From CBDVBE01 sp964543525 (GTDB taxonomy: Bacteria > Fibrobacterota > Chitinivibrionia > Chitinivibrionales > JANQEN01), in the NCBI GenBank assembly GCA_964543525.1, contig CAZIYW010000009.1:1-64000 (forward strand): a stretch of 64,000 nt of DNA, written 5' to 3'. Position 1 is the stretch's first letter, and every line of letters starts with the position of its first letter. The translations under genes and the position numbers were made by a program. Below are positions 35,157 through 44,274 of this stretch, in pieces. The notes beneath the pieces are model-generated. The model was not told where the DNA came from, made no database searches, and saw only the letters and a program-made list of their open reading frames with translations.

Positions 35157-37010
35157 TTATAATACAGGTTCAACGTTTACCAGTCCCCTCACCGAATTAC
35201 CGCAATACACGGCATCCGCAGAAAGAAAATCATCTTTAAAGAGAATTCTCTCCTTACATTTTCCCTCATGTAAAAGATTCTTGCGCAATACTCCCGGCAG
35301 CAGGCCGCAGGAGACCGGCGGAGTATAGAGTGTGCCTTTTTTTTCTATAAAAACGTTACTTCGCGCTCCCTCTGTTATCTGACCCTTTGAGTTATAAAAC
35401 AGTACATCATAACAGGCATTACTGCTGATTTTTTCTCCGGCGACGGTATACCACGGCCGGTAGGTTGATTTGTGATAAAGCATTATTTCCTGCTCATTGA
35501 CCGGCTGCGATGAAAACAACAGTTTTCGTGACCGCTGAACAGCAGGGTCGATAACGGCATGCTCCCCGTTCAACTCTCCAGCGCTGTTGAGCAGAATACG
35601 GATTTTATACCTGTGGACATCGTCTAATTCATCTGCAATCCTGTGCAGCAGAGAATCAAATTCATCTCCGGAAAAGGGATACCCGAAATATTCCGCTGAT
35701 GCCTGCAGACGTGCCTTATGATCATCTACATAGGTAAATTTTTTGTCAAACAGCATGGTTTCAAGCAGATCGAATGCAGGCTGTCTGTACTCAAGGAACC
35801 GGGTCTTATCGGCACATTCAAGCCACTCCATCTCTGCTGAGGAATCCCAGACAATGCCTGAGCCGACACGAAAGCGCCAGGAGGAATCCCCGTTACCTTT
35901 CTGGAGAGTCCGAATCGGTACATTGAACGCGGCAGTCCCGTTCGGTGCGGTAAAACCGATTGCACCGCAGTAAACGCCGCGGCAGCCGGTCTCCAGTTCG
36001 TGAATAATCTCCATTGTCCTGACCTTTGGCGCGCCCGTAACGGATCCGCAGGGAAATATATTTTTTATTATCGTCGAGATACGGGCGCCGGGCATGAGCT
36101 TACCGGTAATGGTTGAGGTCATCTGATGCACTGTCGGGTGCGTTTCTACCTCAAAAAGCTTTTCCGTCACCACGGTTCCGGGCCGGCAAATTCTGCCGAG
36201 ATCGTTTCGCAAAAGGTCAACTATCATCAGATTCTCGGCACGGTTCTTCTCATCCTGTTCGAGAAATGATACCATCCCGCGATCTTCTTCGGCGGAGAGG
36301 CCGCGCGGGGCAGTACCTTTCATCGGTTTTGTTGAAATGTATCCGTCGCGAACGGTAAAAAACAACTCGGGCGAAAGTGATGCCACAAACCCATATTCAT
36401 TCTGAATGTAGGCACAGTATGGCGTGCGTTGCCCCTCACGAAGCTGCCGGAATAATACAAAAGGAGGAAGCGAAGAGCTTACCCGGACATCATAGGTGAA
36501 ATTTACCTGATAGGTTTCCCCATCCTTTATTGCCTGTCTGATAGCATGTATCTTCTCATGAAACACGGGTTCATCGATTTGATGTGTCACGGTCATCTGC
36601 TCATGAGAATATTCGCTACTGTCAGTGCTGTCCGGTACTTCGGGGATATCACGATTCCATTTTCCGGTGGTGTGATCAAACCGCAGCGGCTCTTCAAATA
36701 CACCGAACCAGCCTAGAGGAAGCTCCGGCGGTTTTGCATTGGTAAAACCGTAAAATCGATTTTCCAATGCATAGGCGGCTTCATAGGAGAGGTATCCTGC
36801 AATCCACTGATTCTGTGATTGAGTATCAAGCTCTGCAAGGAAATCCTCGATATCATCATATTCCCGGACGACAAGAATCTTTATCGGATCATAAAACAGA
36901 TAGGAATAATTATTGTTCCCGCTGCCGCGGGCACTGTCAAGAAAAACACAATTTTTCTCAGCGTCAATTAAATCTGAAATTGCATTCAGGTTCAATGGAT
37001 AATACTGCAT
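35157..37010 (-). CDS. pabBC: aminodeoxychorismate synthase component I fused to aminodeoxychorismate lyase
   Basis: About 617 residues with two domains. The N-terminal 390 residues are the chorismate-binding PabB domain (P-M-K-G-T-A-P-R-G with the catalytic Lys, then E-N-L-M-I-V-D-L-L-R-N-D, C-G-S-V-T-G-A-P-K and E-x-G-x-R-G-V-Y-C-G-A-I-G). The C-terminal 220 residues are the PLP-dependent lyase PabC (I-T-E-G-A-R-S-N-V-F, then S-C-G-L-L-P-G-V-L-R). Together they turn chorismate into p-aminobenzoate for FolP; the glutamine amidotransferase PabA must be elsewhere. I start at the ATG at 37010 (M-Q-Y-Y-P-L); the 60 residues upstream in the open frame look non-coding. Confidence 0.92.
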   Translation of the reverse strand: MQYYPLNLNAISDLIDAEKNCVFLDSARGSGNNNYSYLFYDPIKILVVREYDDIEDFLAELDTQSQNQWIAGYLSYEAAYALENRFYGFTNAKPPELPLGWFGVFEEPLRFDHTTGKWNRDIPEVPDSTDSSEYSHEQMTVTHQIDEPVFHEKIHAIRQAIKDGETYQVNFTYDVRVSSSLPPFVLFRQLREGQRTPYCAYIQNEYGFVASLSPELFFTVRDGYISTKPMKGTAPRGLSAEEDRGMVSFLEQDEKNRAENLMIVDLLRNDLGRICRPGTVVTEKLFEVETHPTVHQMTSTITGKLMPGARISTIIKNIFPCGSVTGAPKVRTMEIIHELETGCRGVYCGAIGFTAPNGTAAFNVPIRTLQKGNGDSSWRFRVGSGIVWDSSAEMEWLECADKTRFLEYRQPAFDLLETMLFDKKFTYVDDHKARLQASAEYFGYPFSGDEFDSLLHRIADELDDVHRYKIRILLNSAGELNGEHAVIDPAVQRSRKLLFSSQPVNEQEIMLYHKSTYRPWYTVAGEKISSNACYDVLFYNSKGQITEGARSNVFIEKKGTLYTPPVSCGLLPGVLRKNLLHEGKCKERILFKDDFLSADAVYCGNSVRGLVNVEPVL

Positions 37011-37383
37011 AATTTTTTTTCGGGCCGCAGAGCGTTTCTCTCTGATACCTGTATAATTCTTTATCCGGTCATACCCTCTATGATGGGTATCCAGTATTTT
37101 TAACTGTAAAAATAAACTATAGCCGGCGGATAAAGCCATCATTTGGATTGTCCTGTTTCTGTAAAGCCACCGCGACTTCAATTTGTGCATTTGCCTTTAA
37201 CAAACCGGTTGTTTCCGGAGATTCATGGTTGAAAAAAAATAATTACAAGATTGGTTTCCGGGGGATTTGTTTGTTATAAGACCCGCATTATGATCAATTC
37301 CAAATACGTACATTACCGACAAAAAGGCACAGGAAATAAAATCCTGTGCCTTATACAGATAATTACAACACTCTTCTGACGGA

Positions 37384-37629
37384 TTATTTTTCGCTATACA
37401 CTTCCACCTCTTCAACCGATTCGGTAACCAACCCGACACTACCGAACAAATCTTCAATAGTGTCACGATCCGGTGCTTCCCAGCAGCAGACAGCCTGATC
37501 CTTATTCTTTTTTATAAAGGCATAATCCATGGTACACCTGCTTCCTACGGAAGCTTCCCTAACTCTCGCTCATGCCTTCTTTACCTCTTCTACCGGGAGC
37601 TGCGGTAATGTGATTAAATATTTCGGCAT
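37384..37629 (-). CDS. putative selenoprotein, DUF4242-like family, copy 1 (UGA at codon 20)
   Basis: From an ATG at 37629 (GGAGG ribosome site) the frame reads 19 codons, meets TGA at 37570-37572, and continues without interruption to TAA at 37384, giving 81 residues if UGA is read as selenocysteine. Both halves are conserved in the neighbouring copy. The protein starts M-P-K-Y-L-I-T-L-P, then E-E-V-K-K-A-U-A-R-V, E-A-S-V-G-S-R-C, V-C-C-W-E-A-P-D-R. This looks like the small ferredoxin-like DUF4242/SCO4226 fold, in which (from memory) the position of U is usually a His. A hairpin (37540-37554) follows 15 nt after the UGA. Alternative: translation restarts at the ATG at 37527, giving 47 residues. 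Confidence 0.7.
37540..37554 (-). promoter_or_regulatory. SECIS-like hairpin, copy 1
   Basis: Minus strand GCTTCC-GTA-GGAAGC, a perfect 6-bp stem with a 3-nt loop starting with G-U. It begins 15 nt after the in-frame UGA, at a spacing similar to bacterial SECIS elements inside coding sequence. Confidence 0.55.
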
Positions 37630-37681
37630 ATAACCTCCTTATGAAATTCTATGCGCGAAAATTCTATGTACAAGCCGGGCG

Positions 37682-37921
37682 TTATGCGTATTCGACAACT
37701 TCCTCCATTGATTCAAATGCAATTCCTGCTTTTGTAAACACACCTTCAATCGTAGCCCTGTCCGGCGCATTCCAGCAACAGGTTGCCCGCGCTTTTTGTT
37801 CATTAATATAAGCCGTATCCATTTCGCACCCACTTCCTACGGAAGCTTCGACAACGGCTGCTCACGACTTTTTGATTTCATCAAGAGGCATCTGTGGTAG
37901 ACTGACAAGGAACTTGGGCAT
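37682..37921 (-). CDS. putative selenoprotein, DUF4242-like family, copy 2 (UGA at codon 20)
   Basis: From an ATG at 37921 (GGAGG site 4-5 nt upstream) the frame meets TGA at 37862-37864, again codon 20, and continues to TAA at 37682: 79 residues. It shares about half of its residues with copy 1, on both sides of the UGA: M-P-K-F-L-V-S-L-P-Q-M-P, E-I-K-K-S-U-A-A-V, E-A-S-V-G-S-G-C, T-C-C-W-N-A-P-D-R. The conserved pair C-C-W and the lone Cys at about residue 33 may act with U in redox chemistry or metal binding. The same hairpin follows the UGA. Copy 1 lies 52 bp downstream, so the two are probably co-transcribed. Read as two unrelated short ORFs, the genes would be missed. Confidence 0.7.
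37832..37846 (-). promoter_or_regulatory. SECIS-like hairpin, copy 2
   Basis: Minus strand GCTTCC-GTA-GGAAGT, the same stem-loop as in copy 1 with one G-U closing pair, and again exactly 15 nt after the UGA. Confidence 0.55.
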
Positions 37922-38052
37922 ACAACCTCCTCTGTTGAAAAATGGTATAATACAATACTTACACACCCATAGTATACAAATCGCATCATGATAATTTCAA
38001 TAGGGTTTTGATATTTGTTACAAATACGTCAAAGAAGGAGTTTTCGGCACGG

Positions 38053-38134
38053 TATTAATTGGTGCCTGTCCGAAACGTCCCGCATGCAAGTAATGACGAT
38101 TCTACATAGTTTTTGGACAAACACCAATTAATTA
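38053..38134. repeat. short inverted-repeat (MITE-like) element
   Basis: Arms 38053-38075 and 38112-38134 match at about 19 of 23 positions (core TTAATTGGTG-x-x-TGTCC-x-AAA). The arms frame about 36 bp. TTAA occurs at both outer ends, so the target duplication could be TA or TTAA. It lies between the selenoprotein pair and the small exported protein. Confidence 0.7.
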
Positions 38135-38213
38135 TTGTAACTTTTCTGAACTTGTAATAGATTTATTATAAGCGGCTGTCTATATACCCAAAAACCTCAC
38201 ACGGATATTACAA

Positions 38214-38552
38214 ATGACCACACAACAAAAATTATATAAAAAAGCCATGAGTATCTGTGCTGGAGCCCTCATGTTAATCCTTGTTTATATTACTTCCGCA
38301 TACAGTTGTGGCCCGGGGTATACCCCGTACATTCCTACCTCTGACAACCGGACATCAAGCTGTGACTTTTTTCTGATTGAGAAGGGTGTTACCGGGGACC
38401 TATTTGATGTAAAAAAACTGCAACCGCTTTTCCGTAATATTATGTTGTCGGGGAACGAGCGTAATAGCGTGAAACCGAAGCAACGATCCTTGAAAAAAGC
38501 AGAAACCGATCGGAATGAGAACGATTCAACCGCTGTAATTTCAACGGATTAA
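38214..38552 (+). CDS. small exported hypothetical protein
   Basis: A 112-residue protein with a basic N-terminus, a hydrophobic stretch (about residues 14-29) and a Cys/Gly/Pro-rich segment just after it, fitting a cleaved signal peptide or an anchor. The rest is hydrophilic and Lys/Arg/Asn-rich. Nothing in it is recognised. It is isolated, with repeat elements on both sides, so it may be a solitary gene or a remnant. Confidence 0.4.
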   Translation: MTTQQKLYKKAMSICAGALMLILVYITSAYSCGPGYTPYIPTSDNRTSSCDFFLIEKGVTGDLFDVKKLQPLFRNIMLSGNERNSVKPKQRSLKKAETDRNENDSTAVISTD

Positions 38553-38991
38553 TCATCCCCCGTGTTGAATATACACCGACTCCATTAAATTTGCCCGCAG
38601 TATCTTAAGCAACAGGTTTCTGGGAACTTTACTTTATCTCACCCCAGCAACCCTACATGCAACACAGCAGACTCCGTATTCAGTAGATTTATCCTGATTA
38701 CCGATAAAAACTTTTTTCTCATCCGGAATTATTAAGCGCCAGGCTATCAGCAAGAGAATCTGCCGGTTCACCTGCTTTTTATTTTCCTATAAAGATAATA
38801 GAGTTGTTGCATAATTTGTTTTTAGGGGTTAAAAAGTGCTTTTTTTTAAGTATAAACAGCATATTTTTCATGTTAATTTTAATTATGCAACAAGTCTAAT
38901 AATTTTAATACGGGGCAGCGATCCCGCCGGAGCGGAACCACTGCTTTTCAAGCTCCCCTCTCTCTAGTAAGGAAACGGTCCGAAATGCGCG
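38553..38991. other. intergenic carrying a MITE
   Basis: About 440 bp without a supported gene. The 96-bp element at 38801-38896 fills the middle. The rest shows no clear terminator or promoter. Confidence 0.5.
38801..38896. mobile_element. MITE with 16-bp terminal inverted repeats and TAATA target duplication
   Basis: Left end GAGTTGTTGCATAATT and right end, read in reverse complement, GACTTGTTGCATAATT match at 15 of 16 bases. The 96-bp unit is flanked on both sides by TAATA (38796-38800 and 38897-38901). There is no coding capacity. The structure is that of a non-autonomous transposon moved by a transposase elsewhere in the genome. Confidence 0.88.
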
Positions 38992-40834
38992 TTACCGCTC
39001 CTTTAAATCGTAGCTGATCACATACATCTCATCCTCTTTTTTGGTCGAAATCTTGTATCCGGAATTATAAAATACGGACAGCATGGCATTATTTTTCGCA
39101 AGGACACTCGCTTCGAATCCTGCTATCCCCCTTTTTTTTGCTATCTCGGTAATAATCTCCAGCAGATAGGTCCCGATACCTTTTGCCTGCCAGTCGTCCC
39201 GTACCAGAAAAGAGACCTCTGCTCTATTGGCGGCCTGGTTGAGATAATAATGTCCGACGCCGACAATCTGTTCACCTCCGGTATCCTGAATCAGTGCGCC
39301 AATTGCCATATCTTTGGAATAATCGATATTGGTAAAATCCTGAATAAATTTGTGAGGAAATGCTTTCACCGGAGTAAAAAACCTGAATGCAATGGATTGT
39401 TCCGAGAGCGAATAGCACATATCCCGCAGCAGTTTATTATCCGTTGGTTTTATCGGACGGAATAGCAACCTGGTTCCGTCTGCAACGGCTTTATGTACAG
39501 TATATTCCTTTGGATACCGCGAGGCTCTGGTCGGTAGATCTTTCTGATAGGGAAAAACATATTTTCGTTCTTTCGCCGCTTTGAGAATATCATTGCGAAA
39601 ATCCGGATGGGCAATCTCGGCCAGCGCTATGACCCGTTCACGGATGCTTTTAGCAAACAGGTCGGCTATACCATACTCGGTCACGACAAAACGCACATCA
39701 GCGCGCGACAGCACCACACCGGCGCCCTCAGTAAGCCGGGGCACAATCCGGGGAATTGAATGATTCTGTGTGGTTGACGGAAGTGCAATAATTGCTTTAC
39801 CCTCTTTTGCCCGTGACGCCCCACGGTTGAAATCGACCTGCCCGCCAAAGCCGCTGTAAAAGTTAAACCCGAGAGAATCTGAACAGACCTGCCCGGTCAT
39901 ATCAACCTCGATAGCCACGTTCACCGCCACCATTTTATTATGCTGGCTGATAATGAAGGTGTCGTTGACATACTCGGAAGGCCTGAATTCAAAGAAAGGA
40001 TTCTCATGAATATAGTCGTACAGACGCCGTGTGCCGTAGCAGAAGCTTGCCGTCACTTTCCCCCGGTTAATAGTCGTGCGGCTGCCGTTGATAACGCCGC
40101 TCTCGACTAAGGGGATAATGGCATCGTTGAACATTTCGTTATGAATACCTATATCACGCTTNNNNNNNNNNTACCGCCTGGGGAATTGTTCCGATTCCCA
40201 CTTCCACGGTTGATCCGTCCTCGATAAGCGAGGCAACATTTTTTGCAATGGCATCAATCGTTTCATCCGGCTCTGGCAGTTGAAATTCAAGGATATCTTT
40301 ATTACTCTCAACGACCGCATCCACACGGTCAAGCGAAATGGAAGAATCACCCGGCGTTCCCGGCATTTTCTCGTTTACTTCTGCAATAACTATGAGACTG
40401 TTCTCGCTTGCGGACTTTACAATATCAACTGAAATACCCAGGCTCATGTTTCCGTATCTGTCGGGCGGGCTCGTCTGAATGATTGCAGCATCAAGAGGTA
40501 TCTTTCCGGTCTTGAATAGTGACGGTATATCACTGATACAGATAGGCACATAATCGCCGCTGCCACCGGCAATGCCTTCCCGTACATTGGGTGCAAGGAA
40601 AAAGCTACAAGTCCGGAATTTCGTGCTGTATTTTTCGGCAATATATGGCGCGACTCCCTGGGTGAGCAGGTGATAAATCTCCACGTCGATAATGTCTCTG
40701 TCTTTAACCAGTTCATCCACCAGCATTTGGGGCCGCCCGCAGCCGGTACCGATAAAAACACGCGAGCCGGGCATAATCATTCGGATTGCCTTGCCGGCGG
40801 ACATTCTTTTACTATCATAAAGTTCTTTACACAT
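38992..40834 (-). CDS. acetyl-CoA hydrolase/CoA transferase with C-terminal GNAT domain (interrupted by assembly gap)
   Basis: The N-terminal part (from the ATG at 40834) and the C-terminal part (to 38992) lie in different frames only because ten Ns at 40162-40171 stand in for an unknown number of bases. N-terminal half: CoA transferase domain 1 (F-I-G-T-G-C-G-R-P, then G-D-Y-V-P). Central: V-G-I-G-T-I-P-Q-A-V just before the gap and D-I-G-I-H-N-E-M-F after it, as in 4-hydroxybutyrate/acetate CoA transferases; then G-G-Q-V-D-F-N-R-G-A and V-V-T-E-Y-G-I-A-D-L. The last 150 residues are a GNAT acetyltransferase (V-R-D-D-W-Q-A-K-G-I-G-T-Y-L-L-E). Such fusions are known. It lies next to the acyl-CoA synthetase remnant and probably handled acetyl-CoA/acetate. 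Confidence 0.85.
40162..40171. other. assembly gap (10 N)
   Basis: Ten Ns inside the CoA transferase gene. Comparing the flanking motifs with the family suggests that roughly 15-25 bases are really missing, so the N count is a placeholder. Confidence 0.95.
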
Positions 40835-40844
40835 AGATCTCACA

Positions 40845-42941
40845 CTACCCTTTCTTATCCGACAGGATAATCCGTGCGTCAACGACAAAAGCGCCGTCAC
40901 CTTTACGGCCGACCAGCAGCGGATTGATATCGATCTACTCGATCTCGGAAAAATCCATGACCAGTTGCGACATTCGCTGAAGACATAACACAACAGCGTC
41001 GATATCCACCGGCTTTTCACCACGCACACAGGTTAACAAACGATAACTTCGAGTTGCTTCTATCATTTTTCTGCATTCTTCAGCGGTAGCGGGGGCCAGA
41101 CTGAATGTGACATCCTTGAGGACCTCGACAAAAATTACTCCCAGGCCAAACAGCAGGTTCGGGCCGAATTGTGCGTCCCGTTTCATGCCGAGAATAACTT
41201 CCCTGCCGGCTTTCACCATTTTTTCAAACAGTACACCCCGTATTTCCGCCCCGGGCATTTTCCTTTTTATACGCATCATCATCAGTTCATAGGCGTCCTC
41301 CACCTCTGCTCTGCTGTTAAGATCTACCTTGACGCCACCGATATCGGATTTGTGAAGTATATCGGGGCTTGAAATTTTCAAAGCGACCGGAAAGCCGTTC
41401 TCATCGGCAAAGTTCACAGCCTCTGCGACCGATGATGCAAGAATACCGGGAGGAATATCAAAATTGTAGGCTTCCAGTATTGCCTTTGCGTCAATCTCAC
41501 CAATCTCATGTTTCCTCCGTGAGCGGTAGGCCCGAACGATCTGTGCTATGGGATTTTTATTAACGGGGAAACGATCAACCATACGTAGCGGCCGTGCTTT
41601 ATAACGACTGTAAAGCACCATCTCCATCATGACCCGTGCAGCACGCTCAGGCGCCGGGTACTGAGGAATTCTCTCTTTCTGAAGCAACGCGACACCCCGG
41701 GTGATGGTATCCGCACCCATGAAGCAGGTAAGAACCGGTTTATTGTACTTTCGCGAGACATCAATAACCGTCCGCGCAATTACTTCACAGGGCGTCATCC
41801 GCTGTGGTGCCAGGATAACAATGACACTGTCATACGAGTCACTGGCCAGTAAAGCATCAATTGCTTTTCCATATAACTCAGCGCCGGCATCTCCCAGCAA
41901 ATCCACCGGATTACCTGCCGAACTCGCTGACGGCAAGATACGGGATAATTGTGACGCTGTCTCAGAGTCTGGTAACGGTATTGTCAATCCGGCCATTTCA
42001 AGAGCATCGGACATCATGATACCAGGGCGGTTACAACTCCTACTCGATTTCCCTTTGGTAGTGGTTGATAAGCAAATGCCATTAATACATCAAATAGATT
42101 TTCAATAGACTCTGCCCGGATAATTCCGGACCTTTGAAAAGCGGAATTATAAGCGGCATCAGAACCCACAAGACTGCCGGTATGTGACGATGCCGCCTTA
42201 GCACCTGTTTCGGTTCTTCCCGATTTAAGAATCGCAATCGGCTTTACTTTTGCAATTTTCTCTGCTATCTGCATAAATTCCCGGCCGTTTTGAATATCCT
42301 CAAGATATGCCGCTATTACCCTGGTTTTTTCATCATCCTTCAGATTCTCAAGAAAATCTATCTCATCAAGACACGCCTTGTTGCCTATTGAAGCAAGCAC
42401 TGAAAAGCCAATCCTGTTGCTTAATGCGATGTCCTGGATTGCCGTTATAAGTGCGACTGACTGGGAAATAACGGCAATGGCGCCCGGCTCGCCGATTTCC
42501 AGGCCGAACGATGCGTTTAATGCGTGCGATGGATTGATGAGCCCGACACAATTGGGACCCATGAGAGTTACATTTCCTTCCCGCGCGATGCGCCCTATTC
42601 TCTGCTGAAGTTCTCTCCCTTCCGCGTCAGTTTCGCTAAATCCGGCCGTAATAATAATTGCGGCTTTTATTGCTTTTTTTTACACACTCACGCAGAACTG
42701 ACGGCACCTGATCCCGCTTGACAACAATAACAGCCATATCAACGGCCCCGGGTATTGCACTCACCGACGGGTAACATTTTTTCCCCAGAATTTCCCCGGC
42801 GTTCAGATTGACAGGGTACACATCCCCCTTAAATCCTCCATTTATAATATTTTTCAGTAACGCATATCCGACTTTATTACTCTGCGTAGACGCACCGATA
42901 ACACAAACGGATTCGGGTTGTATTAGCTTTTTGAAACCCAT
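40845..42941 (-). pseudogene. acetate-CoA ligase (ADP-forming), fused alpha-beta, with three lesions
   Basis: Homology runs over about 700 residues in three frames: CoA-binding domain (P-E-S-V-C-V-I-G-A-S-T), ligase-CoA domains (G-P-N-C-V-G-L-I-N-P, then S-H-T-G-S-L-V-G-S), and ATP-grasp domain (K-I-S-S-P-D-I-L-H-K-S-D-I-G-G-V, then I-N-P-L-L-V). Lesions: a one-base excess in an A8 run near 42680; loss of about 10 bp near 42025 where a Gly-rich turn is expected; and GAG to TAG at about 40936, after which the frame still reads to a TAG at 40845. Conserved Gly positions are also changed (G-L-G-V-I-F-V-E, L-L-T-C-V-R-G). The intact enzyme makes ATP and acetate from acetyl-CoA. The ATG at 42941 is the likely original start. 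Confidence 0.85.
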
Positions 42942-43118
42942 TACACATTTTCCCTTTCCAAACAATTTGTTTATTAACTACATGCGCCTAAATTAACGAA
43001 CATTGCGACAAACACCTGTTCCTATTTATCTATTAGTAGTATTACAGTAATAACCGGATAACAACCACACCTATATTAATTAACGCCCTTCGCATTCTGT
43101 TTATTATACCTGCGTTAT

Positions 43119-43775
43119 CTATTCCGCCTGTATCAAACATGACAACTCAATTAAATGTGAAAATACCGGTGCATCAATCACCGCAACATGGTTCGGTACC
43201 AGCAGTTTTGTCCAGGTAAAATTCAACAGTCCGCGAATACCGGCTATGACACATAAATCGGTAACCAGCTGAACTTCTTTCTCTGAAACTGCTATGACGC
43301 CAATAGCTATTTTATTATTCCATATTATTTGCGGCAGCATTTCAAGGCTTTGCACCTCATATCCTCCGAATTTTTCCCCTACCATATTGGGGCTCGTATC
43401 GAAAACACCGCAGACTTTAAAGCACTGATGTAACAGATCTCTACCATCAGTTACTGCTTTGACCAGATTTCCCACCCCTATCATTACAATATTTTTATTC
43501 GATTTAACTCTCCCGAGAAATGCACCGATGGCTTTTCTCAATCGCTGGACATTATAACCCCGCTTGGGTGCTCCCGAAAAGTTATCCAGATAAGAAATAT
43601 CATGGCGTACCGTCACATTCGTTAAGGAAAATGCTCCGGCGATCTGGCTTGAAAAAATCCACTTCCCTTTCTTTCTGCCAACTTCGTCCAGATAGGTGAG
43701 ATACCTTGACAAACGACGTATAACATTGACCGGTATACTACTTACCGTTCTGTTGATATATAATCTCTGCGGCAT
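43119..43775 (-). CDS. rex: Rex-family redox-sensing repressor
   Basis: About 218 residues: an N-terminal winged helix (I-P-x-x-V-I-R-R-L-S-R-Y-L, then V-R-H-D-I-S-Y-L) and a Rossmann NAD(H) domain (I-G-V-G-N-L, then G-V-F-D-T-S-P), ending in the swapped helix. Rex binds operators and lets go when NADH rises, controlling fermentation and anaerobic genes. The glycine motif is G-V-G-N-L-V-K-A where G-x-G-N-L-G-x-A is usual, so one conserved Gly is Val. The ATG at 43775, with GGAG 9 nt upstream and only 1 bp past the response-regulator stop, is preferred over 43802. Confidence 0.88.
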   Translation of the reverse strand: MPQRLYINRTVSSIPVNVIRRLSRYLTYLDEVGRKKGKWIFSSQIAGAFSLTNVTVRHDISYLDNFSGAPKRGYNVQRLRKAIGAFLGRVKSNKNIVMIGVGNLVKAVTDGRDLLHQCFKVCGVFDTSPNMVGEKFGGYEVQSLEMLPQIIWNNKIAIGVIAVSEKEVQLVTDLCVIAGIRGLLNFTWTKLLVPNHVAVIDAPVFSHLIELSCLIQAE

Positions 43776-43776
43776 A

Positions 43777-44193
43777 TCAGTATTCTCCGGAAGACGATAC
43801 ACATATTCTTTTCCCTACTTCAGCCAGTAACCTTTCGGGTGAAACCGGTTTTTCAAGAACAGCATGAGCAGGTAACCAGGTATCATCTAACCTTTTAGGC
43901 TCCCATTGAAACTGTAGTTTCCCGGTGATTGCCTTTACCGGCAGGATTGGTATATTTTTGGTTGCAATATTGTTATGTAATTCGCGAGCAAGATCAAACC
44001 CGGTTGTCAATGATTCCATCATTACATCAAGTATAATCAGATCCGGCTTCTCATGACATACCTTTTCCCGGCATGCATCAGCAGTGTAGGAGGCCACGAC
44101 AACATCAAATCCGCTTCTTTCAAGTAAGGATCGGTGTGCCTCGATAAAATCAATGTCGTCATCAACTAATACTATCTTCTTTCTATTTTGCAT
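43777..44193 (-). CDS. stand-alone response regulator receiver domain
   Basis: A 138-residue CheY-like receiver: acidic pocket V-D-D-D near residue 10, phosphoacceptor Asp in I-I-L-D-V-M-M-E near 56, and the signalling Lys in L-E-K-P-V-S near 114. No output domain follows. An insertion of about 20 residues (T-G-K-L-Q-F-Q-W-E-P) sits where beta 4 to alpha 4 is expected and replaces the usual Ser/Thr switch region. It is directly coupled to rex. The partner histidine kinase is not in the window. Confidence 0.85.
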   Translation of the reverse strand: MQNRKKIVLVDDDIDFIEAHRSLLERSGFDVVVASYTADACREKVCHEKPDLIILDVMMESLTTGFDLARELHNNIATKNIPILPVKAITGKLQFQWEPKRLDDTWLPAHAVLEKPVSPERLLAEVGKRICVSSSGEY

Positions 44194-44274
44194 TACTATT
44201 ATCCTTTATGTAAAAAGGATACTTCAAAAGATTTTCCCGCACCGATACTATGGTACTTCGCTATGTCTCTCACC

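Noticed and set aside
37011..37190. 60-residue N-terminal extension of the PabB-PabC fusion
   Set aside because: Basic and unlike PabB; the family start fits the ATG at 37010.
37197..37466. 89-codon ORF on the minus strand
   Set aside because: It overlaps the first selenoprotein gene in another frame, and the selenoprotein frame is supported by a paralogue.
37639..37833. 64-codon ORF on the minus strand
   Set aside because: It is out of frame with the second selenoprotein gene, which is supported by the conserved copy.
37384..37921. Reading the UGA codons as a changed genetic code or as plain pseudogenes
   Set aside because: UGA ends many intact genes here (ftsH, the NifU-like gene), and two diverged copies both keep open frames on either side of UGA.
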